From: Thermodesulfobacteriota bacterium | GTDB taxonomy: Bacteria > Desulfobacterota > Desulfobacteria > Desulfobacterales > Desulfosudaceae | NCBI GenBank assembly: GCA_040753795.1 | Contig: JBFMDX010000004.1 | Location: 1 to 64,000, forward strand | Reading direction: 5' to 3' | DNA length: 64,000 nucleotides | Shown: piece by piece, positions 1 through 8,631 of the stretch | Layout of the letters: each line of letters opens with the position of its first letter | Numbering within the stretch: the first letter of the stretch is position 1 | The notes under the pieces: model-generated | What the model saw: only the letters and a program-made list of their open reading frames with translations | The model's database searches: none | What the model was told of the DNA's origin: nothing | Position numbers and translations under genes: made by a program

Positions 1-93
1 CCCTATTTTGATTTGGACAGCATCAGTGACAATGACAACCTGTTTTCTGAACAAAACATCCGGATGAATAGTTTCAGATGGTTACGATGCTAA
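1..93 (+). CDS. 3' end of an unidentified gene (partial)
   Basis: An open frame runs from the first base to a TAA at 91-93 and would encode the last 30 residues of a protein that begins left of the window. The peptide is acidic early on (DLDSISDND) and ends in basic and aromatic residues (FRWLRC). No family can be named. It could be chance, since 30 codons without a stop is not rare in this AT-rich stretch. It lies 31 bases before the next gene on the same strand, compatible with an operon. Confidence 0.3.
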   Translation, partial: PYFDLDSISDNDNLFSEQNIRMNSFRWLRC

Positions 94-124
94 AAAGGCC
101 GTTTTTAACCGATTTTGGACACTA

Positions 125-718
125 ATGGTTATATATATTGGGGGATCAATTAGCGATTATGAATATGAACAGAGGAGAAATACTCGACCAGAATCGATTG
201 ATGTCGAATTTTTAAAGGCATACCGTGAGATTAGCAATTGTCAATGTATTGATCTTTTAATCTCACCACCCCCGCCCAAGGACCACCATGTAGCACACAA
301 TATACTGCTGCGAGAGTTCTTTATCTTTTTAATGAATGAGGTTTTAATCAATACGCAAAATCCTCGTCCAAATTCAATGGCAATTATTGGATATTCCTTT
401 GGTGCCTATCTGGCAACCTATATCGCCTTTATTCTGCCGATGGTCTATAGTTTATCAACGATAGGAGGTGGAGGGATGGATTATGCTGCCTCACAATGCC
501 GTAACTCTTTTTTAAATAACAAAAAAATATTTATCTTTAGTAATACCAATGATGGTACAGAAGATGAAGATAGGAAATTTCTAGCATATCTCTCATCCCA
601 AAAAATAGAATCAGAAATTTTTAAAAGAGAAGGTAGCCATACTTTTTCTGATTATGTTAACAACAATTCTGTTAAAGATGCCTTTAAGTTTGCAATAGAT
701 TCTGTTTGTCGTTATTAA
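125..718 (+). CDS. Alpha/beta-hydrolase-fold protein, orphan
   Basis: The 197-residue product carries a nucleophile-elbow motif G-Y-S-F-G with Ser91 in the usual place after a hydrophobic strand (MAIIGY). A possible acid lies in the NTNDGTEDED stretch near residue 143, and a candidate catalytic histidine is His172 in EGSHTF. This order (Ser, Asp, His) is that of a small alpha/beta hydrolase. It has no signal peptide, so the protein is probably cytoplasmic. The gene is clearly AT-richer than the catabolic genes further right, which suggests transfer. The substrate is unknown. The family is inferred from motifs only, and a non-catalytic hydrolase-fold protein is possible. Confidence 0.6.
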   Translation: MVIYIGGSISDYEYEQRRNTRPESIDVEFLKAYREISNCQCIDLLISPPPPKDHHVAHNILLREFFIFLMNEVLINTQNPRPNSMAIIGYSFGAYLATYIAFILPMVYSLSTIGGGGMDYAASQCRNSFLNNKKIFIFSNTNDGTEDEDRKFLAYLSSQKIESEIFKREGSHTFSDYVNNNSVKDAFKFAIDSVCRY

Positions 719-759
719 CCCGAATTCTTTAATATAGTTGGCCAGCAAAGGAGAATCTA

Positions 760-2016
760 ATGGCCGTATTGGTGGAAGCAATTTCGGTGATTGTGCGACG
801 GGACGCAATTGACGCGAAATACCCCGGCGGATGGAAAGCTTACGTTGATGCTGCTCCCAGCGAAACGCTGTGCTACGACGGCAAGCTTGCTCGGGTTGGC
901 TTCATGGCACCCCATGCGGTAGAGGCTTTCATTACTCGCCTCACGGCGAACGGGTTGACCTACTTGGTCGGCGACGAGGCGCAGGACATTGCAGTTGTAG
1001 ATCAGCAGCGTGGTCCCATGACTAAGTGTGAATGGCTGGAGTTCGCGAAACTGCCGTTTGGAGAAGCCGGAGGCAAGGTTTCTGCGTGCTGGTTCTTTGA
1101 CAGTCCAAAGGTCGCTGCCGGTGTGCACCTTCCTGGCAAGTCACTCGACCTGTCTACCCCTTCTGGATGGAAATTCGAGGGATCCCTCAGCCATCGCTGT
1201 ACCTTTGTTCCGATGGGAGGTGCCGAAGGCAGGCCTGAGCACCTACACAACAAAAAAGAGGAACAGATCACCTCAATGACGCAGTGTGGGCCAGGCGGTT
1301 CGGAAAAATACGCGCTCGTTTGGCTTCCCCGGCCATCGGAGCACGAATTTGTTAACGCCGCATTCGGAGCCGTGGAATCTACGGGACCGATTTTCCTTCC
1401 GATCTTCCTGTCAGGAGATGACCTCACCGACTTCCGACGTACTACTGAAGTGAATTTCAACGCTGTCACACTGCTCTATGGCATCCTATATGCCATTGGC
1501 GACCGCAATGCCCCATTTGAGCACTCAACATCGTCGTGCTACTTTTGCCAGGCGTTGGACAAGTTGACTGCCGCACTCAAGATGCCCGACGTTGAAACGC
1601 TCGTTCTGACGGCAGGTGCGAACGTCAGACAGGGCTTTGGTTCAGCGCTCAGTGCCACTATGTTGCGGAACGCTCTCCAGATCCTCCCGGACTCAAACAA
1701 GATCCGTTGTGACTGCATTACTGACATTTGGGTTGCTGCCGAAGAGCGCGATGAGCCGAACCACATTGAAGTTTTAACAGCCGTTACTGCCATTCTGAAG
1801 GAAATTGACTGCGCTTCGCTTGCCCAACCATTCCGCAAGTGCCTTTCCTACATTGCCACGGTTGCATTCGCCGAAGTTGATCCACAGGCAGAGGACACCT
1901 TCATCCGGCAGCATTTCTCTGATAACGATCTTGACTGGATTCCCAAGGAAAAAGAGCAGATTGCCGAGTATAGAAGAACGAAGCAGTTCTCATGGAAAGC
2001 ACTTTCGATACGTTAG
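760..2016 (+). CDS. Orphan protein of 418 residues
   Basis: An ATG at 760 follows the ribosome-binding sequence AAAGGAG, 7 bases upstream. The product has no signal peptide or membrane segment. Its middle part contains several Cys residues (SSCYFCQAL near 265, IRCDCITDIW near 330), and the final third looks helical. I do not recognise a family. Base composition is higher in GC than the gene before it, so the two are unlikely to share an origin. The last 27 bases overlap a minus-strand open frame that looks like a decayed gene, so the C-terminus may have been altered by a junction near 1990. Confidence 0.7.
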   Translation: MAVLVEAISVIVRRDAIDAKYPGGWKAYVDAAPSETLCYDGKLARVGFMAPHAVEAFITRLTANGLTYLVGDEAQDIAVVDQQRGPMTKCEWLEFAKLPFGEAGGKVSACWFFDSPKVAAGVHLPGKSLDLSTPSGWKFEGSLSHRCTFVPMGGAEGRPEHLHNKKEEQITSMTQCGPGGSEKYALVWLPRPSEHEFVNAAFGAVESTGPIFLPIFLSGDDLTDFRRTTEVNFNAVTLLYGILYAIGDRNAPFEHSTSSCYFCQALDKLTAALKMPDVETLVLTAGANVRQGFGSALSATMLRNALQILPDSNKIRCDCITDIWVAAEERDEPNHIEVLTAVTAILKEIDCASLAQPFRKCLSYIATVAFAEVDPQAEDTFIRQHFSDNDLDWIPKEKEQIAEYRRTKQFSWKALSIR

Positions 2017-2255
2017 GGCCAACAATCGCCTGCACTTTACAATCTCATTCCATCCGTTCTTGCCTAAGTCAGTGAAAATCACGTTGGGTGTTTCAAAAGC
2101 GAATGAGGCTTTGACATATTCGTTGAAGCCTTCCTTCAACTCCGCTATGAGTTCTTCATCCAGGAGTTAAGCGTCATCAGGATAACCGTACCCACAGGCC
2201 TATCATAAAACGCAATAAAACTTGGAGAAAGACAGAGTTACTCAAAACAAATCTT

Positions 2256-4517
2256 TCATAATTTTGCCTTCAAATGTTCCGGCACATATTTTAACACACC
2301 GCTGAAATTTTTTACCGCGATCTTACACAGATCCTGAGTTCTCAGTGATTCCGGCACATATTCTAACGCACGGCCGTCATTTGCTACTGCAATTCTACAC
2401 AGCTCCTCCGTTTTCAACTCTTCTGGCACATACTGCAGGGCTTTCCCGTATTGTCTTACAGCAATTTTACATAGTTCCTCGGTTCTCAGTGACTCCGGCA
2501 CATACTGCAGGAATTCGCCTCTTCGTTTTACCATATTTCTACATTGTTCCTCAGTTATCAACTCTTCCGGCACATATTCTAACGATTTGCTGTCATTTGC
2601 TACCGCAGTTCCGCACAGATTCCCGGTTTTCAACTCTTCCGGCACATACTGCAGGGCTTTCCCGTATTGTCTTACAGCAATTTTACATAACTCCTCTGTC
2701 TTCAGCTCTCCCGGTACATATTCTAACGCACCGCCGTAATTTTCTACCGCAATTCTACATAACTCCTCAGTTATTAAATCTTTTGGCACATATTCTAACG
2801 CACTGCCGTAATCTTCTACCGCGATCTTACACAGATCCTCGGTTCTCAACTCTTCCGGCACATGTTCTAACACAAAGGGTCTATATGCTCCCGCAGTTCT
2901 ACAAAGCTCCCCGGTTTTCAACTCTTGCGGCACATGTTCTAACGCCTTGCCGTCATTTGCTACCGCAATTCTACACAACTCCCTGGTTTTCAACTCTTCC
3001 GGCACATATTCTAACGCACTGCCGTCATTTTCTACCGCGATCTTACACAGATCCTCGGTTCTCAACTCTTCCGGTACGCATTGTAATAGACAAGGGTTAT
3101 CTTCTACCGCAATTCTACACAGTTCCTCGGTCCTTAAAGATTCCGGTACATACTGTAATGCCCCATAGTGACTTTCTACCGCAATTCTACACAGATCCTC
3201 GGTCCTTAAAGATTCCGGTACATACTGTAATGCCCAATAGTGACTTTCTACCGCAATTCTACACAGATCATCAGTCCTCAATGATTCCGGCACATATTCT
3301 AACGCACTGCCGTCATCTTCTACAGCAATTTTACATAGCTCCTCGGTAATTAATGATTCCGGCACATACTGTAATGCCCCATAGTGACTTTCTACCGCAA
3401 TTCTGCATAGCGCCTCAGTTTTCACTGACTTCGGTACATACTGTAACGTAAAGCCATATTTTACTACTGCAATTTTACACAGCTCCTCGGTTCTCAGTGA
3501 CTCCGGCACATATTGCAGGTGAACGCCAAATTGTTTCACCGCAATTTTACACAGCTCCTCGGTTCTCAGTGACTCCGGCACATACTGCAGGAATTCGCCG
3601 TTTTGTTTTACAGCGATTTTACACAGCTCCTCGGTTATCAACTTTTCTGGTACATACTGTATCACAGTACCGTCCTTTATTACCGCGATTCTACACAGAC
3701 TTTCTGTTTTCAGTGATTCCGGCACATGACCTAACGCACTGCCGGCTTTTTCTACCGCAATTCTACACAGATCATCAGTCCTTAATGATTCCGGCACGTG
3801 ACCTAACGCACTACCTTCGTTTTCTACCGCAATTCTACACAGATCCTCGGTAATTAATGATTCCGGCACATGACCTAACGCACTGCCGGCTTTTTCTACC
3901 GCAATTCTAAATAGCTCCTCGGTCCTCAATGATTTCGGGACGTATTTTAACGCATAGCCTTTACCTTCTACTGCAATTCTGCACAAACCCTTAGTTCTCA
4001 ACTTTTCTGGTACATACTTTAATGCACTACCGTAATTTTTTACCGCTATTTTACATAACTCCCTAGTCCTCAATGATTCCGGCACATGCCTTAAATCACT
4101 ACCGTCTGTTCCTACCGCGATTCTAAACAGTTCGGGGGTTCTATGCTTATTTTTCACTGTCAATATTAGAAGGCCGCCATTTTTTACCGCTATTTTATAC
4201 ACTTCCTCAGTTCTCATATCCCGGGGCACAACCGACAAAAGATTGCCGTTTTGTTTTACCGCGATTTTACATAACTCCTCAGTTATTAAATTTTTTGGCA
4301 CATACCGTAACGTATAGCCTTTATCTTCTACAGCAATTTTACATAGCTCCTCGGTTTTCAACTCTTCCGGTACATACTTTAATGCACTACCGTCGTTTTT
4401 TACCGCAATTCTACACAGGTCCTCGGTCCTTAATGACTTCGGTACACGCTTAAGACTAACGCCGCATTTTTTTAACCAACCCCTATAGAATGAAATTGTT
4501 TTCTTATTTTTTTCCAT
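2256..4517 (-). CDS. DUF4116-like protein of 30 tandem 24-residue repeats
   Basis: After a 27-residue leader that already holds half a repeat (WLKKCGVSLKRVPK), the 753-residue product consists of exactly 30 repeats of 24 residues, then a 6-residue tail: 27 + 30x24 + 6 = 753 with no insertion or deletion. The consensus is SLRTEELCKIAV, then E/K-x-D/Y-G-x-A-L-x-Y-V-P-E. It resembles the DUF4116 helical repeat (AVKxNGxALxYAPEELR) seen in bacterial and giant-virus proteins of unknown role. Almost every unit keeps one Cys at position 8. The repeats should stack into a helical solenoid and probably bind a protein partner. There is no signal peptide. The invariant register argues that the gene is functional and evolves by unit duplication. 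Confidence 0.8.
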   Translation of the reverse strand: MEKNKKTISFYRGWLKKCGVSLKRVPKSLRTEDLCRIAVKNDGSALKYVPEELKTEELCKIAVEDKGYTLRYVPKNLITEELCKIAVKQNGNLLSVVPRDMRTEEVYKIAVKNGGLLILTVKNKHRTPELFRIAVGTDGSDLRHVPESLRTRELCKIAVKNYGSALKYVPEKLRTKGLCRIAVEGKGYALKYVPKSLRTEELFRIAVEKAGSALGHVPESLITEDLCRIAVENEGSALGHVPESLRTDDLCRIAVEKAGSALGHVPESLKTESLCRIAVIKDGTVIQYVPEKLITEELCKIAVKQNGEFLQYVPESLRTEELCKIAVKQFGVHLQYVPESLRTEELCKIAVVKYGFTLQYVPKSVKTEALCRIAVESHYGALQYVPESLITEELCKIAVEDDGSALEYVPESLRTDDLCRIAVESHYWALQYVPESLRTEDLCRIAVESHYGALQYVPESLRTEELCRIAVEDNPCLLQCVPEELRTEDLCKIAVENDGSALEYVPEELKTRELCRIAVANDGKALEHVPQELKTGELCRTAGAYRPFVLEHVPEELRTEDLCKIAVEDYGSALEYVPKDLITEELCRIAVENYGGALEYVPGELKTEELCKIAVRQYGKALQYVPEELKTGNLCGTAVANDSKSLEYVPEELITEEQCRNMVKRRGEFLQYVPESLRTEELCKIAVRQYGKALQYVPEELKTEELCRIAVANDGRALEYVPESLRTQDLCKIAVKNFSGVLKYVPEHLKAKL
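2277..4436 (-). repeat. 30 tandem 72-bp coding repeats
   Basis: The DNA of the solenoid gene is 30 consecutive 72-bp units (2160 bp exactly). Some neighbours are nearly identical: the three units containing ESHYGAL/ESHYWAL, and those containing EKAGSALGHVPE. This points to recent unequal crossing over or gene conversion. The third-base pattern leaves long open frames on the opposite strand, which are shadows and not genes. Confidence 0.9.
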
Positions 4518-4569
4518 GTTATAACCTCAAACTGATACCAGCTTTCATTACAAGTGTCCCTTGAAACCA

Positions 4570-4851
4570 TTATCCGTCCGTGAGACTTATCATTAACCCG
4601 CTCCCTTTAACTGATAAGACATGGCTCCTGACATATTTATCCTGCTCTAAACTCGCGATTCAGTAAGAACTGTAAGAACCTGGCAGCCCCTTTAAATAGT
4701 GCATGTGAAATTCGCCGAGGCGTTGAAAGCTAATTGATTTGATCTTTCCTCATTTATCACACCGTAGAAGATAAAAAGAGTATCCACCGCCTTCGACCAG
4801 GCGAAAAAGATTACCACAATCACGGCACCTTGCTTCGACTTCCCGTCCCAT
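4570..4851 (-). pseudogene. Zinc-ribbon-type small protein with two in-frame TGA codons
   Basis: An ATG at 4851, with a G-rich ribosome-binding stretch upstream, opens MGREVEARCRDCGNLFRL. The frame continues to a TGA at 4752-4750 (codon 34), exactly where the second cysteine of a C-x2-C pair is expected (RCDK-stop-GKIKSI). Reading on gives coherent protein (FQRLGEFHMHYLKGLPG) to a second TGA at 4662-4660 (codon 64), then IASLEQDKYVRSH until a TAA at 4572-4570. Small zinc-ribbon proteins with this layout are common in sulfate reducers (recalled, not searched). Decay by two nonsense mutations is the simplest reading. Selenocysteine is the alternative, because the first TGA sits at a Cys position and both interruptions are TGA. 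Confidence 0.6.
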
Positions 4852-5429
4852 CACGCCCCCCGCATGAAACAACTTCTATATTTAAAATACCATATATCAA
4901 GGTACTGTGACAGAAGAGGTCACACTTCCCGGTTTTTTAATTATTTTTCCGCCGGCATCAGAAAACATCATCCACTTGATTATTTTACGGAATAACTCTA
5001 TATCTTTTGGCACTCACGGGTTATTGAAAGAAATTTTAAGAGCGCAGGGGTATCTGGCCAACAACAAAGTGAGGAGACCCAATATTGAAGTAAGTCAGGC
5101 AGAGCAAAAGCTTGTTTAAAAGACGCTGGCTTCGTTTGGGTGGCTATAGCCCGCATATTTCATAAAATTTTCCGGCATAACCGAATAAACCTATAAAAGA
5201 CAGCCTGTTCGAAAAGATTTTGATGTGTACTCCAAAAATTCAAATTGTCTTTCGTTTTTTGTGGTATTTTATCCTTCTAATGCCGGAAAATTTCACCCTG
5301 CGGGCGAGTCACCTTGACCGCATCCGCTGTGTTGCAGGCCGCTCGCAGTAGATTGATTACAGCTTCGCGACCTGCGCCTTGCGGCTCCGGCCAAATCGAC
5401 TCGTGAAAGATGCGGGCTAGAAAAGGCGT
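4852..5429. other. Intergenic stretch with a GC-rich repeat-like block
   Basis: No convincing gene is seen. A 70-codon open frame on the plus strand (4907-5119) has no ribosome-binding site and no recognisable content. From about 5281 to 5420 the AT-rich background gives way to a GC-rich block whose ends are loosely inverted (GCGAGTC near 5302 against GACTCG near 5398). This looks like a dispersed intergenic repeat or decayed mobile element, but no second copy was seen in this window. Confidence 0.35.
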
Positions 5430-6638
5430 TTATGGAATTGGCGATAACTTTTCAATATAGTCAGAATTTAATTTATTGATGTCATTACACCCGATCAATG
5501 CCATTACCCGTTCCATTTCATCTTTCAAAATCGAAAGCGCCCTGTCTACCCCTTTTTCTCCCCCGGCTGCCAATCCATATAAATAGGCCCGGCCAATCAT
5601 ACAGGCATCGGCGCCCAGGGCGATCGCCTTAATAATATCGGAACCTCTTGTAATACCGCCGTCAACCAATATTTCGAGCTGATCCTTTACGGCATCTTTA
5701 ACCTTGGGTAAAAGTTCTAAACCCGTGGGGGCGCCGTCCAGCTGCCGGCCGCCATGATTCGATAACACGATGCCGCTGGCACCGATATCAACGGCCCTTT
5801 TTGCGTCTTCTACAGATTGTATTCCTTTTAAAAGGAAGGGGCCCTCTCCCCAGTAGTCTTTTATTTTTTTGGCATCTTCCCAGGAGACAGAGGCATCGTA
5901 CTGGCCATTAATGGTATCAACTACTTTTTGCATGTCACCGCCATGGGGTAAATACCCGGTCATATTGCCCATAACCAGTTTGGGAGATGTTAAAAACCGG
6001 AATAACCATTTCGGTCTGGAGAGAGAGGCTAAAGCCATGTTTATTTTTAAGCGGAAGGTTCCATGACCGTGATGAAGATCACGTTCTCTTTTACCCAGAA
6101 CCGGTGAATCTACCGCCAGATAAATACCCTTGTAACCGGACGTTTTGCAGCGATCTAAAAACTTGTACACCCAATCCCTGTTATGCCAGATATATATCTG
6201 AAAAAATAAGTCCCCTGTTGATACGGCTGCCGCATCTTCTATGGAGGTAGTCGAAACGGTTGATAAGGTATAGGGAATTTGCGCTTTATTGGCGGATTTC
6301 ACAACCGCCTCCTCGCCTTTATAGTGGAAGAGACGGGAAAATCCAGTAGGCGCCAGGACAACAGGCAGGGCACTGTCCCTGCCATTTATTTGGGTTCTCA
6401 GGTTAATTGCCGTGACATCTTTCAATACTCTTGGCCGAAAACCATATGTTCTGAATACAGAACGGTTCCGCTGCATTGTAATTTCATCTTCAGCCCCGCC
6501 ATCAATGTAGTCGAACGCTACACGAGGAATGCTTTTCTTAGCAAGAATCCGTAAATCATTTATGGAAGCACAACGGTCAAGATTTTTCACAGCGTAATTC
6601 CAATCTTCTTTTTTGTTTTCTATTTTCTTTATTATCAT
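5430..6638 (-). CDS. FMN-dependent alpha-hydroxy-acid oxidase/dehydrogenase (LldD-like)
   Basis: The product (about 402 residues) belongs to the FMN-dependent alpha-hydroxy-acid dehydrogenase family, which oxidises L-2-hydroxy acids such as lactate, mandelate or glycolate to 2-keto acids. Seen directly are the N-terminal VAFDYIDGGAEDE motif, the flavin-binding LAPTGFSRLFH segment, and the active-site LSNHGGRQLDGAP with the catalytic His and substrate-binding Arg. No signal peptide is present, so a soluble or peripheral enzyme is expected. ATG at 6638 is preferred, but an upstream GTG at 6665 would add nine residues. It is the last gene of a minus-strand group with an SDR, a decarboxylase-like protein and a hydrolase, fitting a small catabolic pathway. 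The substrate cannot be read from the sequence. Confidence 0.85.
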   Translation of the reverse strand: MIIKKIENKKEDWNYAVKNLDRCASINDLRILAKKSIPRVAFDYIDGGAEDEITMQRNRSVFRTYGFRPRVLKDVTAINLRTQINGRDSALPVVLAPTGFSRLFHYKGEEAVVKSANKAQIPYTLSTVSTTSIEDAAAVSTGDLFFQIYIWHNRDWVYKFLDRCKTSGYKGIYLAVDSPVLGKRERDLHHGHGTFRLKINMALASLSRPKWLFRFLTSPKLVMGNMTGYLPHGGDMQKVVDTINGQYDASVSWEDAKKIKDYWGEGPFLLKGIQSVEDAKRAVDIGASGIVLSNHGGRQLDGAPTGLELLPKVKDAVKDQLEILVDGGITRGSDIIKAIALGADACMIGRAYLYGLAAGGEKGVDRALSILKDEMERVMALIGCNDINKLNSDYIEKLSPIP

Positions 6639-6709
6639 CGTTCTTAATATTATCCAAATCCTCACCGTTAACTAATTTACTGCCGATATCCGATAACAGA
6701 ACAGCCCCG

Positions 6710-7534
6710 TTATTCCATCAATTTTTTAAATGCAAGGCCCGTCCACATAACCATTCTAATGGGGAAAACCCGGGAAGCCAGGTCCATCAGTCTGGCATCC
6801 ATGCCCACCATGATCCGTTTTTTGTTTTTCTTTATGCCGCCAATAATTATCCTGGCGGCTTTGTCCGGTGAGGTTTTCGCGATCCGTGAAAAATTATCGG
6901 CAGCCGCGGCCTGATTCTGGCTGCCACCCGCCGAGTGATAGAACCGGGAGTTTGAAACGATATTGGTGTTGATACCCCCGGGATGGACGCTGCTGACAGA
7001 AACGCCGGTGCCGGCCAGTTCCTGCATCAGGGTTTCGCTGAAGGCCCGTACCGCATATTTAGACATGTTGTAAGGGCCGTTGTGGGAAAACGGGATCATG
7101 CCGTTGATGCTGGAAATATTGACGATATGACCTTTTCCGCGTTTTTTCAGCAGGGGCAGAAAGGCCCGGGTGCCATACACCACGCCCCACATGTTGATGT
7201 TGATGAGCCATTCAAAATCTTCATAAGAGACGCTTTCAAGGGATTCCGTGACAGCGACACCGGCGTTGTTGATAATCACGTCCACCCCGCCGTGATGGGC
7301 CGCCGCCTCATCGGCATACCGGTACACCTGATTTCGGTTTCCTGTGTCCACCAGATGCGAGCTGATGGATGTGCCAGGCCCTCCGGTCATCCGGACGGTT
7401 TCCTCGAGCCCGGACGCATTTATATCCGACAGGGCCAGCCGGCAGCCTTCCTGCGCCAGCCGTATGGCCAGGGCCCGGCCGATCCCCGAACCCGCACCGG
7501 TAATGGCCACCACCTTGTTTTTCAGCGAATTCAT
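6710..7534 (-). CDS. Short-chain dehydrogenase/reductase
   Basis: A classical SDR of 274 residues. The cofactor motif TGAGSGIG is near residues 13-20, with NNAGV near 90, the catalytic Ser in ISSINGM near 142 and the YNMSK active-site motif near 156. The residues after the second strand (ALSDINASG) contain an Asp, which usually favours NAD(H). An AAAGG ribosome-binding site lies 7 bases before the ATG. It probably interconverts an alcohol and a ketone in the same pathway as its neighbours. It is separated from the upstream gene by a 150-bp inverted-repeat element, so it may depend on readthrough or on a promoter inside that element. Confidence 0.9.
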   Translation of the reverse strand: MNSLKNKVVAITGAGSGIGRALAIRLAQEGCRLALSDINASGLEETVRMTGGPGTSISSHLVDTGNRNQVYRYADEAAAHHGGVDVIINNAGVAVTESLESVSYEDFEWLININMWGVVYGTRAFLPLLKKRGKGHIVNISSINGMIPFSHNGPYNMSKYAVRAFSETLMQELAGTGVSVSSVHPGGINTNIVSNSRFYHSAGGSQNQAAAADNFSRIAKTSPDKAARIIIGGIKKNKKRIMVGMDARLMDLASRVFPIRMVMWTGLAFKKLME

Positions 7535-7563
7535 CTTTTAGCCTTTCTCATAACCTGGTCAGC

Positions 7564-7713
7564 TTAAGGCCATCTCTAAAAATTAGAATTTTGGTTCGAG
7601 TTCAAGGCGCGCGAGAATTTTAACCGCAGGAATACATTGGAGTATTTCGAGGATTAAAATTTGAGCGCAACGCCGAAATCGAGCCAAAAGGCAATTTTTA
7701 GAGGTGGCCTTAA
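7564..7713. mobile_element. MITE-like element, 150 bp, full copy
   Basis: The element begins TTAAGGCCATCTCTAAAAAT and ends in the near-perfect inverted complement (ATTTTTAGAGGTGGCCTTAA), giving terminal inverted repeats of about 20 bases. It has no coding capacity and fills nearly the whole gap between two genes. Shorter or partial relatives occur at 33627-33670, 37157-37202 and 50353-50402. The pattern is that of a non-autonomous miniature inverted-repeat element. Confidence 0.75.
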
Positions 7714-7721
7714 AATTTATT

Positions 7722-8564
7722 TTAATTCTGCTCATGAGTCGATGTTAAATACATCTTAATATTCTCCGCCTTGGAATAAGTTCCATATAAAGGGAGTCCT
7801 TGTGGTATAAGGTTTTTGCTTGGTTCATCATCCCCAATCATAATTCGGATACTTCCATTTATATTTGTCGTAGAAGGTTGCTTTTGATCTTTAGAATCAG
7901 CTCCAGGTCTCCCATATACAGATCTCACAGTGATAACCCTTGGCCCTATTGATGGCGGTTTAAGGAGAAAGAGGGGACCGTCCATTGACCATTTTTGGGT
8001 TATCCATACAGGTGCTGGTATTTCTTCAGGTGTAAATTCAAGGCGGATTCTTGTTTGGCCTTTATAGACAACTTCTCCTGTCCAGGAATTTCCTGATTGC
8101 TTCAACGCCACGCTATCAGCAAGATATTTGGGATGCCCCATGGTACGTCCGGCCCAAACTGGTACCCACTTGCTTTCCGGCATCGTAAGACAATACCAGC
8201 CCGCTTCACTTTTATATGAACATCGGATCTTAATATATGCGAGCTTGTAAGGGGTGAGCGGCCATGGCCCGACCTCAATATTATCCAAAACACCTATCAT
8301 TACCATGGGATGATCGGGCATATTAAATTGCTCAGGCAGAAGTTTTCTGTAAAGGGTTAAGTCTTTCGGTTCAACCAGAACAGTTATATTTTGTTGTGCT
8401 CTAAAATTATTTTGCGTTGATGCGACCATATGCATAGCTTTTTCTGCAAGATCGCCTTCAATTACCGAATACTGCCCGTTGGCGGTACGATTGTAAAAAA
8501 GAATCGATAAAACTAACAATATAATCAAACAAAGACATCCAATTACTAACAGCTTTTTTTTCAT
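7722..8564 (-). CDS. Membrane-anchored acetoacetate-decarboxylase-like protein
   Basis: Residues 1-25 (lysines followed by LLVIGCLCLIILLVLSILFY) form a signal anchor. The rest resembles the acetoacetate decarboxylase family: MPDHPMVMIGVLD, PLTPYKLAYI, GWYCLTMPESKWV and GHPKYLAD are the family blocks. In the clostridial enzyme a Lys-Lys pair gives the Schiff-base lysine (Lys115). Here the first lysine is kept and the second is Tyr (PKY), as in many non-classical members. It may decarboxylate a 3-keto acid or act as an aldolase/dehydratase-like Schiff-base enzyme. Placement outside the inner membrane is unusual for this fold. An AAAAGGAGAC site supports the start. Confidence 0.7.
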   Translation of the reverse strand: MKKKLLVIGCLCLIILLVLSILFYNRTANGQYSVIEGDLAEKAMHMVASTQNNFRAQQNITVLVEPKDLTLYRKLLPEQFNMPDHPMVMIGVLDNIEVGPWPLTPYKLAYIKIRCSYKSEAGWYCLTMPESKWVPVWAGRTMGHPKYLADSVALKQSGNSWTGEVVYKGQTRIRLEFTPEEIPAPVWITQKWSMDGPLFLLKPPSIGPRVITVRSVYGRPGADSKDQKQPSTTNINGSIRIMIGDDEPSKNLIPQGLPLYGTYSKAENIKMYLTSTHEQN

Positions 8565-8631
8565 TTTTATTGTCTCCTTTTTTATTAAATATTTAGTAAA
8601 TTTCTCGATTCTTAGACGTAATGACTGTTTA

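Noticed and set aside
1990-2163. A minus-strand fragment coding for ELIAELKEGFNEYVKASFAF
   Set aside because: It looks like protein but has no start codon, ends inside the gene at 760-2016 and has no known relative. Too little to call a pseudogene.
2345-3853. Two long plus-strand frames (2345-3349 and 3497-3853) opposite the repeat gene
   Set aside because: They are periodic mirror frames of the 72-bp repeats. Their products repeat ILTHCRHLLPQFY-type units and have no independent start site or ribosome-binding sequence.
2277-4436. A CRISPR-like or satellite array
   Set aside because: The units are 72-bp in-frame coding repeats with no spacer and no leader, and they encode a continuous solenoid protein.
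4907-5119. A 70-codon plus-strand frame
   Set aside because: It has no ribosome-binding site or recognisable content, and lies in AT-rich sequence where such frames are common.
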